From the NCBI GenBank assembly GCA_017551645.1, contig JAFZLE010000052.1, forward strand, positions 1-8,322: 8,322 nt of DNA, given 5' to 3'. Positions 1-5,628 of this stretch are shown here, piece after piece. Made by a program: the position numbers and the translations under genes. Within the stretch, counting starts at the first letter, position 1. Every line of letters begins with the position of its first letter. Below the pieces are notes generated by a model. That model was not told where the DNA came from and made no database searches. It was given only the letters and a program-made list of their open reading frames with translations. This stretch comes from Clostridia bacterium (GTDB taxonomy: Bacteria; Bacillota; Clostridia; Christensenellales; Aristaeellaceae).

Positions 1-864
1 CCCAAATTGCCACAGGTCGCGGACATGCTCGCTGAGCTGTTTGAGGAGAGGGCGAAGGGCGGCATGCCAATGGACGTGATGATGAACGTGAACATGGCGC
101 GCCCGGACGCGTATTTCCGCTCGCTTATGCGGGACAGGCTGAGCAAACCCGCACTGGAGTTCTTTGACAGCCGAGTGGGTGTTACTGGCATATTCGCCAT
201 GTGCATCTCGCCCCTCGCTCCCGAGTGGCTTAAACGGGAAGACCCGCTGGCGCTGTGGAACAACGGCTGGGAGACCCAGACCGTGAGCCGAGCGGAACTT
301 AAATGTCCCCCGCCGCGGGCGCCCCGCCTGCTGCTGACGGATGACATCGGGCGGGAGGAGACCCGCAAGCTGTACACCCTCAACATGGCGCACGCGCTTT
401 TGTGCTACCTGGGTCTGCCGAAGGGTCTTAAAACTTCCCTGGAAGCGGTGAAAGATACTGAGCTCAGGAGAGTCCTCGAAGGCGCGCTTAACGAAAGCAG
501 CGCGGGGCTGGAACATGAATTCGGCTTTGGCGATACAGAGATGGCCGCGTGGCGGCAGAAGATAATCGGGCTGCTGGAAAACCCGTATATAGAGGACGGA
601 CTGCAGCGGCTGGGCGCGGACACCCGGCGCAAGCTGGGCGCGTACGACCGCCTGGCGGGACCCGCGAGGCTGTGTTTCAGGGCGGGAAAGGAACCCGTGA
701 ACCTGATAAAGGCGATACGCGCGGGCTTTGAGTATGAAAACCCGGACGAAGGCACCGCGGAAGTAAGGGAGTTTTACAGGGCTCACGGGCTTGCAGCTTC
801 GGTGCAAAAATACTGCGCCCTTACCCCCGGAGACGGGCTGTACGAGCGCATAGTAACGATCTGA
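1..864 (+). CDS. Mannitol dehydrogenase-family polyol/ketose oxidoreductase, 5'-truncated by window edge
   Basis: The frame is open from base 1, so the true start lies upstream; 287 residues are visible. The fragment opens with 'KLPQVADML', which resembles the segment after the Rossmann fold in mannitol-1-phosphate 5-dehydrogenase (about residue 95 of ~380), so mainly the NAD(P)-binding half is missing. The C-terminal domain is clear: 'RKLYTLNMAHALLCYLG' carries the K-x4-N-x2-H set (Lys 367-369, Asn 382-384, His 391-393) that forms the active site in long-chain mannitol dehydrogenases, and 'NPYIEDGLQRLG' then 'RKLGAYDRLAGPAR' match the family's late blocks. The usual VDRIVP signature is not recognisable; 'FFDSRVGVTG' stands near its place. 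The family interconverts polyols and ketoses, or their phosphates, in the cytoplasm; substrate cannot be assigned (mannitol-1-P, arabinitol and uronate reductases are all relatives). It converges on the lyxose isomerase gene, and no terminator is visible in the 13-base gap. Confidence 0.85.
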   Translation, partial: PKLPQVADMLAELFEERAKGGMPMDVMMNVNMARPDAYFRSLMRDRLSKPALEFFDSRVGVTGIFAMCISPLAPEWLKREDPLALWNNGWETQTVSRAELKCPPPRAPRLLLTDDIGREETRKLYTLNMAHALLCYLGLPKGLKTSLEAVKDTELRRVLEGALNESSAGLEHEFGFGDTEMAAWRQKIIGLLENPYIEDGLQRLGADTRRKLGAYDRLAGPARLCFRAGKEPVNLIKAIRAGFEYENPDEGTAEVREFYRAHGLAASVQKYCALTPGDGLYERIVTI

Positions 865-877
865 TTCAATAATTAAT

Positions 878-1564
878 TTATTTCGCGGACGGGTACTCGT
901 TGCACAGCAGGCGGTACGGGGGCTCGTCCTCTTCTATTTTCGGGAAGCGCCCCACGGGCGGATTGAAGCGGTTGTCGGTATTGTCGTCATTGCACTGGCT
1001 GACCTCGCCCAGCAGCACGCTGCCCGTGCCCTTTTCTACTTCAAAATCGTGATACAGCCCCCGGGTGATTGAAATGCTTTCACCCGGCGTCAGGCGTACC
1101 TGCGTGCCGGCGGGCACGGTGCGTACGCGGCCGTCCGTATGTACGGTGACGTCGCTCTCCCGGTCGATGCCCTCGTCCGGCAGGCTGTTGTACACCCTTA
1201 TCAGCACGTTGCCGCCGCCCCGGTTGATTATGTCTTCCATCTTGAACCAGTGGAAGTGGTTGGGGCACGTCTGGCCTTCTTTCAGGTACAGCAGTTTTTC
1301 GGCGTACTGCTTGGGATACTTGTCCGGCATGGCGCGGTTTCCGTTGCGCACGGTTATAAGCGAGAAGCCCACGCGGTCGAATTCGCCGGTGCCGAAGTCG
1401 GTTATGTCCCAGCCCAGCATGCATTCCCTGACCTCGTCGTACTCATGCCCCAGCTTTTGCCACTGTTCCGGGGCGATATCGCAGAAGGGGGGCAGGAAGC
1501 AGCTGTATTTACGGCACATGGCTTCCATTTCCATGAGCGCGCGGTTTATCTCGGAGCGTTTCAT
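878..1564 (-). CDS. D-lyxose (mannose) ketol-isomerase, cupin type
   Basis: A 228-residue cytoplasmic isomerase expected to interconvert D-lyxose and D-xylulose, and in many members D-mannose and D-fructose, using a divalent metal. The cupin core contains 'CPNHFHWFKMEDIINR', giving His103, His105 and Glu110, with His172 in 'RGLYHDF'. This matches, from memory, the metal ligands of the structurally solved E. coli O157 lyxose isomerase (His103, His105, Glu110, His171), a protein of almost equal length. Other family blocks are 'YAEKLLYLKEGQ', 'GNVLIRVYN' and the C-terminal 'GRFPKIEEDEPPYRLL'. The start at 1564 is chosen because AAAAGGAGGC lies six bases upstream; an in-frame ATG 26 codons earlier would overlap the kinase gene and has no family match. 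It is the second gene of the kinase operon, 16 bases after the kinase stop, so co-transcription and possibly translational coupling are likely. Confidence 0.9.
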   Translation of the reverse strand: MKRSEINRALMEMEAMCRKYSCFLPPFCDIAPEQWQKLGHEYDEVRECMLGWDITDFGTGEFDRVGFSLITVRNGNRAMPDKYPKQYAEKLLYLKEGQTCPNHFHWFKMEDIINRGGGNVLIRVYNSLPDEGIDRESDVTVHTDGRVRTVPAGTQVRLTPGESISITRGLYHDFEVEKGTGSVLLGEVSQCNDDNTDNRFNPPVGRFPKIEEDEPPYRLLCNEYPSAK

Positions 1565-1570
1565 ATCGCT

Positions 1571-1580
1571 GCCTCCTTTT
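1571..1580 (-). promoter_or_regulatory. Ribosome binding site of the isomerase gene
   Basis: On the minus strand AAAAGGAGGC begins directly after the kinase stop codon (TAA, 1583-1581) and ends six bases before the ATG at 1564. It fixes the isomerase start and shows the two genes are packed tightly enough for terminating ribosomes to reload. Confidence 0.85.
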
Positions 1581-2627
1581 TTATGTCGTGCCTGTGAGTT
1601 TTTTGCGGGGGAAGGCGCGCATGAACCTGTACACCGCCTCAAAGTCCATCATGCCGCCCACGGCGCTCACGCTCAGCAGGCTGCATGCGGCGGCGGCGGA
1701 AGCGATTTCGAGCATCCCCATGTCGTCCATTTCCCGGTAGATCGCGGTGAGTGCGCCGGCGCAGAAGGCGTCGCCCGCGCCTACGCTGCCCTTGATCATG
1801 TCTTCGGGGATGTCCAGCGACGGGCACAGGGTGAAGCCGCCATCCCTGCTCAGGCACAGCCCCGCCTCAGGCGCATGCACTATGACTTTGCGCGCCACGC
1901 CCTGCCCGAGTGTGCGCTCCATGGCATCCCTGAGCGTATGGATATCCAGGGTTCCGTTCTCCCCGCGGGGATCGAGCCCCCACACCTGGCAGCATTCCAG
2001 CTCGTTTGCGATAAAGTAATCGCAGTATTTGAGCGCGGGCAGCACCGTCTGGGCGTACTTGCCGGATGTGTCGGAAACTATGTCAACGCTGGTGCGGATC
2101 CCGCGCGCCTGCACGTCTTTCAGGAAACGCGCCATAACGGTGCCGTATTCGGGATCCGGGGCGTCGAAACGGTCCAAAAGAAGTATGTAGCCTATGTGCA
2201 GCAAACGGCAGTCGAGGCTGCCAAGATCGATCTGGGAAGGCTCGAACTCGGCGTTGGCGCCACGCGCGTGAAAGAACGTGCGTTCGCCGCCTGGCAGGCT
2301 CATGACGTCGCTGAAACTTGTAAGGGACGAGGGGGAGACCATTATCCCTTTCACGTCCATGCCGCTTTTGACCAGCTGTGAAAGTATGAACCTGCCGTAG
2401 TCGTCGTCGCCCACGCGCCCCAGCCCCATCACGGGCAGGCCGGGGTCGAGAGTTTTAAGGTCTATCCCCACGTTGGGCACGCAGCCGCCCACGGCCAGGG
2501 ACACGCTTTTTATGTTGGAAAGCATACCCACGCCGGGGTAGGCGTCTATGTTCTTTACCACGTCCGCCACTATGTTGCCGGCGACGCAGATGCCCTTGCG
2601 CTCAGGGCGGGAAACGTCACACGCCAT
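1581..2627 (-). CDS. PfkB/ribokinase-family carbohydrate kinase
   Basis: A 348-residue cytoplasmic sugar kinase. The N-terminal part has 'AVGGCVPNVGIDL' (residues ~45-57) and 'GLGRVGDDDYG' (68-78), the two glycine-rich blocks of the PfkB fold that contact the sugar. The C-terminal signature is 'KGSVGAGDAFCAGAL' (279-293), in which Asp286 is the expected catalytic base and GAGD forms the anion hole. The family phosphorylates ketoses and aldoses such as fructose, ribose, tagatose-6-P or KDG; specificity cannot be read here. Being upstream of a lyxose/mannose isomerase makes a ketose product (D-fructose or D-xylulose) the natural guess, with fructose fitting PfkB habits better because xylulose kinases are usually FGGY enzymes. 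The start at 2627 has GGAGG eight bases upstream; the alternative ATGs at 2633 and 2648 abut the Shine-Dalgarno or the predicted transcript start. First gene of the operon, divergent from the importer genes. Confidence 0.88.
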   Translation of the reverse strand: MACDVSRPERKGICVAGNIVADVVKNIDAYPGVGMLSNIKSVSLAVGGCVPNVGIDLKTLDPGLPVMGLGRVGDDDYGRFILSQLVKSGMDVKGIMVSPSSLTSFSDVMSLPGGERTFFHARGANAEFEPSQIDLGSLDCRLLHIGYILLLDRFDAPDPEYGTVMARFLKDVQARGIRTSVDIVSDTSGKYAQTVLPALKYCDYFIANELECCQVWGLDPRGENGTLDIHTLRDAMERTLGQGVARKVIVHAPEAGLCLSRDGGFTLCPSLDIPEDMIKGSVGAGDAFCAGALTAIYREMDDMGMLEIASAAAACSLLSVSAVGGMMDFEAVYRFMRAFPRKKLTGTT

Positions 2628-2633
2628 GTTCAT

Positions 2634-2640
2634 CACCTCC
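2634..2640 (-). promoter_or_regulatory. Ribosome binding site deciding the kinase start
   Basis: GGAGGTG on the minus strand. It directly abuts an ATG at 2633, which is too close to be used, and leaves eight bases between GGAGG and the ATG at 2627, the ideal distance. The 348-residue form is therefore preferred over the longer readings. Confidence 0.8.
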
Positions 2641-2651
2641 GGATACACGGC

Positions 2652-2664
2652 CTGATTATATCAG
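2652..2664. promoter_or_regulatory. Dyad over the kinase -10 box, candidate operator
   Basis: CTGAT-TAT-ATCAG is a perfect 5-bp inverted repeat with a 3-base centre, covering the whole extended -10 of the minus-strand promoter. A repressor bound here would block RNA polymerase. No regulator gene is in the window, and the symmetry may be partly chance because TATAAT is itself near-palindromic. Confidence 0.35.
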
Positions 2665-2683
2665 ATTCTGCCGCGATTTTCCA
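2655..2683 (-). promoter_or_regulatory. Sigma-A promoter of the kinase-isomerase operon
   Basis: On the minus strand TGGAAA (2683-2678, four of six to consensus) is followed after 17 bases by a perfect TATAAT (2660-2655) with an extended -10 'TGA' in front. The transcript would start near 2648, giving a leader of roughly 20 bases that holds little besides the Shine-Dalgarno site. Assigned by eye. Confidence 0.75.
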
Positions 2684-2773
2684 GAGAAAAACAACAGAAG
2701 ATAATCAAAAAGCGTATAAATATACCGGAAAAGCAGGCAAAATGCAGCTTCGGTTAATTATTTTACACAGCGC

Positions 2774-2802
2774 TTGACATAATTCGGCGAAAGTGCTAAA
2801 AT
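2774..2802 (+). promoter_or_regulatory. Sigma-A promoter of the importer operon
   Basis: A perfect TTGACA (2774-2779) and TAAAAT (2797-2802) are separated by 17 bases, with an extended -10 'TGC' at 2794-2796. AT-rich sequence (TTAATTATTTTA) lies just upstream, as in an UP element. Start of transcription would be near 2808-2810, leaving a leader of about 84 bases before chvE. This is among the strongest promoter matches possible by eye and fits high expression of the binding protein. Confidence 0.85.
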
Positions 2803-2808
2803 TTTAGT

Positions 2809-2892
2809 TCGTTAAATGGGGAGTGTTTTTTCGGTCGCTCCGGCGGCCGGATCTCATCGCCCCGAAATAATATTATAAAGGAGAGTTATCCC
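2809..2892 (+). promoter_or_regulatory. Leader of the importer mRNA with small GC hairpin and RBS
   Basis: The leader holds a TCCGG/CCGGA stem with a three-base loop (2839-2851), which could be enclosed by GGGG (2818-2821) pairing with CCCC (2860-2863). There is no U-run after the hairpin, so it is not a terminator, and it matches no riboswitch I know. The ribosome binding site AAAGGAG is at 2877-2883, nine bases before the chvE ATG. Confidence 0.4.
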
Positions 2893-3936
2893 ATGAAGAA
2901 GATCTTAGCTCTGGTACTTGCTCTGATCATGTGCCTCGGCTGCGTCGCCATGGCTGAAATGGTCGGCGTATCCATGCCCACCCAGGACCTGCAGCGCTGG
3001 GTACAGGACGGCGAGAATATGCAGAAGGAACTGGAAGAGAACGGCTATGAGGTCATGCTGACCTACGCCGCCAACAATGTGGCCCAGCAGATCGCGGACA
3101 TCGAGAACATGATCACCAAGGGCTGCAAAGTGCTGGTCATCGCTTCCATCGACGGCGGCTCCCTGGGCGCCGTGCTGAAGACCGCCAAGGAGAACGACGT
3201 CATGGTCGTAGCCTATGACCGTCTGCTCATGGACACCGACGCCGTAGACTTCTACGCCACCTTCGACAACTACAAGGTAGGCTCCATCCAGGCTCAGTTC
3301 ATCATCGAGAAGCTCGAGCTCGAGACCACCGACAAGACCTACCGCATGGAAGTGTTCGCCGGTTCTCCCGACGACAACAACGCCCGCTTCTTCTACGCCG
3401 GCGCCATGGATCTGCTCAAGCCCTACATCGAGGCTGGCAAGCTGGTCGTGACCTCCGGTCAGTCCGACTTTGAGACCTGCGCTATCCTGGGCTGGGGCAC
3501 TCCCGACGCCCAGACCCGTATGGACAACCTGCTGGCTGCCTACTACACCGACGGCACCTTCCCGGATCTGGTGCTCAGCCCCAACGACTCTCTGGCCATG
3601 GGTATCGCCAACTCCCTCGAGCAGGCGGGCTGCCCCATCGAGAACTTCCCGGTGATCACCGGTCAGGACTGCGACAAGGCCAACATGAAGAACATCATCG
3701 CCGGCAAGCAGAGCATGTCCGTGTTTAAGGATACCCGCACCCTCGCCGCTCAGGTGGTTGAGATGGTCAACGCCTACCTGCTGGGCGAAGAAGTGCCTGT
3801 AAACGACGTCGAGACCTACGACAACAACGTGAAGGTTGTGCCTTCCTTCCTGTGCGATCCCGTGTTCGCCGACATCAACAACTACGTCGAGCTGCTGCTC
3901 GAGTCCGGCTACTACACCGAGGACGACCTGAAGTAA
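2893..3936 (+). CDS. chvE: ChvE-type multiple-monosaccharide ABC transporter substrate-binding protein
   Basis: A 347-residue exported receptor that binds monosaccharides outside the membrane and delivers them to the MmsA/MmsB importer. The mature protein matches Agrobacterium ChvE almost block for block: 'VSMPT' and 'RWVQDG' at the start, '[11 protein letters not shown]', 'VVAYDRL', 'DFYATFDN', '[11 protein letters not shown]', '[13 protein letters not shown]', 'VFKDTR', '[11 protein letters not shown]' and the end 'GYYTEDDLK'. Residues 1-21 are a signal peptide (KK, hydrophobic core, AMA before Glu22) suited to signal peptidase I. A canonical lipobox is missing: Cys17 is preceded by Cys-Leu-Gly, with Cys at -3, so lipidation is uncertain. 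Codon use is very biased: all 18 Ile codons are ATC and none of the six Arg codons is AGA/AGG, as expected for an abundant protein. The gene has its own strong promoter and is followed by hairpins before the ATPase gene. Confidence 0.95.
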   Translation: MKKILALVLALIMCLGCVAMAEMVGVSMPTQDLQRWVQDGENMQKELEENGYEVMLTYAANNVAQQIADIENMITKGCKVLVIASIDGGSLGAVLKTAKENDVMVVAYDRLLMDTDAVDFYATFDNYKVGSIQAQFIIEKLELETTDKTYRMEVFAGSPDDNNARFFYAGAMDLLKPYIEAGKLVVTSGQSDFETCAILGWGTPDAQTRMDNLLAAYYTDGTFPDLVLSPNDSLAMGIANSLEQAGCPIENFPVITGQDCDKANMKNIIAGKQSMSVFKDTRTLAAQVVEMVNAYLLGEEVPVNDVETYDNNVKVVPSFLCDPVFADINNYVELLLESGYYTEDDLK

Positions 3937-3946
3937 TTCCCAAGCC

Positions 3947-3967
3947 GCGGAAGGTAAGTCTTTCCGC
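3947..3967 (+). promoter_or_regulatory. Intercistronic hairpin 1 after chvE
   Basis: GCGGAA (3947-3952) can pair with TTCCGC (3962-3967) around a nine-base loop, ten bases after the chvE stop. It is the weaker of two tandem hairpins in this gap. Confidence 0.4.
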
Positions 3968-3973
3968 TTATGA

Positions 3974-3999
3974 GAAAGGGCGGGCAAAACCGCCCTTTC
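3974..3999 (+). promoter_or_regulatory. Intercistronic hairpin 2, leaky terminator or mRNA-stabilising stem
   Basis: GAAAGGGCGG (3974-3983) and CCGCCCTTTC (3990-3999) form a perfect 10-bp stem with a six-base GCAAAA loop. The following bases (ATCGTATTTCTTTTCC) are pyrimidine-rich but lack an immediate U-run, so full termination is unlikely. Stems in this position, between a binding-protein gene and its membrane-component genes, are known in other ABC operons to protect the upstream message or to end a share of the transcripts. Confidence 0.65.
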
Positions 4000-4040
4000 A
4001 TCGTATTTCTTTTCCTTATCCGACAGAAGGGACTGAGCCT

Positions 4041-5597
4041 ATGAATCTTTTGGAGATGCGGGGCATTACCAAGACGTTTCCCGGCGTAAAAGCGCTGGAC
4101 AACGTCAACCTTCAGGTAGAAGACGGGGAGATCCACGCGCTGGTGGGCGAAAACGGCGCAGGCAAATCCACGCTCATGAAGGTGCTCAGCGGAATTCATC
4201 CTTACGGCACATACGAGGGCGATATCCTGTACGACGGCGAGGAGTGCCGTTTTCAGGAGATTCGCGATTCCGAAAGCAAGGGCATAGTTATCATTCACCA
4301 GGAACTGGCGCTGGTACCCTATCTCACCATTGCAGAAAACATGTTCCTGGGCAACGAACAGAGAAAGACCAAGGGCGTGATCGACTGGGACGCCACCTAC
4401 GAGAACGCCGTCAAGTTCATGCGCATAGTCGGGCTTGAGGATTCACCCCGGGAGCTGATAAAGAACATCGGCACCGGCAAGCAGCAGCTGGTGGAGATCG
4501 CCAAGGCGCTGGCGAAGAACGTGCGCCTGCTCATACTGGACGAGCCCACCTCATCCCTTACGGAAGCCGACAGCAAGAACCTGCTGGACCTGCTTCTGCT
4601 GCTCAAGGATACCCGTCATATAACATCCATTATTATCTCCCACAAACTGAACGAGATCGCCTACGTGGCGGACCACATCACTGTCATACGTGACGGCAAG
4701 ACCATAGAGACACTGGACAAGAAGACCGACGATTTCTCCGAAGCCCGCATAATAAAAGGCATGGTCGGGCGCGAGATGACCAACCGCTTCCCCAAGCGCG
4801 AGGGAGTGGAGATCGGGCCCGTATCGTTTGAGATAAAAAACTGGACGGTGCACCATCCCCTGTATCCCGAACGCAAGGTAGTGGACAACGTGTCCATCAA
4901 CCTGCGGAAGGGCGAGGTAGTGGGCATCGCGGGGCTGATAGGCGCGGGGCGCACTGAGCTGTGCCAGAGCGTGTTCGGAAAAGCCTACGGGACCCATATC
5001 AGCGGTCAGCTGTTCAAAGACGGCAAGGAAATTCGCCTGAACACCGTGTCTGACGCGGTCGAAGCAGGCTTGGCATATGTTACCGAGGATCGTAAAGGCG
5101 ACGGACTGGTCCTGAGCAATTCGATAAAGCACAACATAACCCTGTCCCGTTTGGGCTTCGTGAGCGAGAGGGGCGTGCTCAATGCCGACCTGGAGTACGC
5201 GAAAGCACAGGAATACAGGGAAAAGCTGGGGATCAAAACGCCCACGGTGGAACAGTACGTCAACAACCTGTCCGGCGGCAACCAGCAGAAAGTGCTGGTG
5301 GCCAAGTGGATGTACGCTCAGCCGGATATCATGATGCTGGACGAGCCTACGCGCGGCATCGATGTAGGCGCCAAATACGAGATATACTGCATAATCAACG
5401 ATATGGCGGCGGAGGGCAAGACCATACTTATGGTGTCTTCCGAGCTGCCTGAGCTGCTGGGCATGTGCGACCGCATCTACGTTATGTGCGAGGGCAAGCT
5501 GATAGGTGAGCTTCCTGTGGAACAGGCCAATCAGGAAGTAATCATGCAGATGATCATGGAAGCCAGCAAATCAAACATCGGCACCGAGACCGAATGA
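4041..5597 (+). CDS. mmsA: Multiple-monosaccharide ABC transporter ATP-binding protein (GguA-type, two ATPase domains)
   Basis: A 518-residue cytoplasmic ATPase with two fused nucleotide-binding domains, typical of the CUT2 sugar importers. Domain 1 has Walker A 'GENGAGKST' (36-44), a Q-loop in '[13 protein letters not shown]', a variant signature 'IGTGKQQ' (143-149) and Walker B 'LLILDEPT' with Glu168. Domain 2 has a degenerate Walker A 'GLIGAGRT' (298-305) with Arg304 replacing Lys, a regular signature 'LSGGNQQ' (410-416) and Walker B '[11 protein letters not shown]' with Asp434-Glu435. Head-to-tail pairing thus gives one regular ATP site (Walker A1 with signature 2) and one degenerate site, a known trait of this family. 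The start at 4041 follows AGAAGGGA at good distance and begins with the family-typical '[17 protein letters not shown]'; the frame stays open upstream to 3852, but that part overlaps chvE and has no match. It uses ATA codons freely, unlike chvE. The permease gene follows after 31 bases. Confidence 0.95.
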   Translation: MNLLEMRGITKTFPGVKALDNVNLQVEDGEIHALVGENGAGKSTLMKVLSGIHPYGTYEGDILYDGEECRFQEIRDSESKGIVIIHQELALVPYLTIAENMFLGNEQRKTKGVIDWDATYENAVKFMRIVGLEDSPRELIKNIGTGKQQLVEIAKALAKNVRLLILDEPTSSLTEADSKNLLDLLLLLKDTRHITSIIISHKLNEIAYVADHITVIRDGKTIETLDKKTDDFSEARIIKGMVGREMTNRFPKREGVEIGPVSFEIKNWTVHHPLYPERKVVDNVSINLRKGEVVGIAGLIGAGRTELCQSVFGKAYGTHISGQLFKDGKEIRLNTVSDAVEAGLAYVTEDRKGDGLVLSNSIKHNITLSRLGFVSERGVLNADLEYAKAQEYREKLGIKTPTVEQYVNNLSGGNQQKVLVAKWMYAQPDIMMLDEPTRGIDVGAKYEIYCIINDMAAEGKTILMVSSELPELLGMCDRIYVMCEGKLIGELPVEQANQEVIMQMIMEASKSNIGTETE

Positions 5598-5628
5598 GAT
5601 CTTCAACTGCGAAAGAGGGAATTGAACC

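Noticed and set aside
865..877. Terminator between the convergent polyol dehydrogenase and isomerase genes
   Set aside because: The gap is 13 AT-rich bases without a GC stem, so no intrinsic terminator can be called for either gene.
1565..1642. 26-codon N-terminal extension of the isomerase
   Set aside because: It overlaps the kinase gene, has no family counterpart, and the ATG at 1564 has a strong Shine-Dalgarno and gives the family's normal length and metal-ligand numbering.
1065..2381. Plus-strand 438-codon open frame opposite the isomerase and kinase genes
   Set aside because: It lies antisense to two genes with clear family motifs, shows no recognisable domain and has a composition typical of the reverse of GC-rich coding DNA.
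2714..2725. GTATA-AA-TATAC dyad in the divergent region
   Set aside because: Short and purely AT-rich at its centre, with no repeat elsewhere in the region; likely chance.
2766..2780. Catabolite-repression (cre) site overlapping the importer -35
   Set aside because: Only the core AGCGCT is symmetric; several required cre positions disagree on both strands.
2905..3987. Minus-strand 360-codon open frame opposite chvE
   Set aside because: Its length follows from the strong codon bias of chvE, which leaves few antisense stops. The protein is a His/Val/Gly-rich string without a domain or a ribosome binding site.
3852..4040. 63-codon upstream extension of the ATPase frame
   Set aside because: It overlaps the end of chvE and the hairpin gap; the Arg-rich reading has no family match, and 4041 gives the standard ATPase N-terminus.
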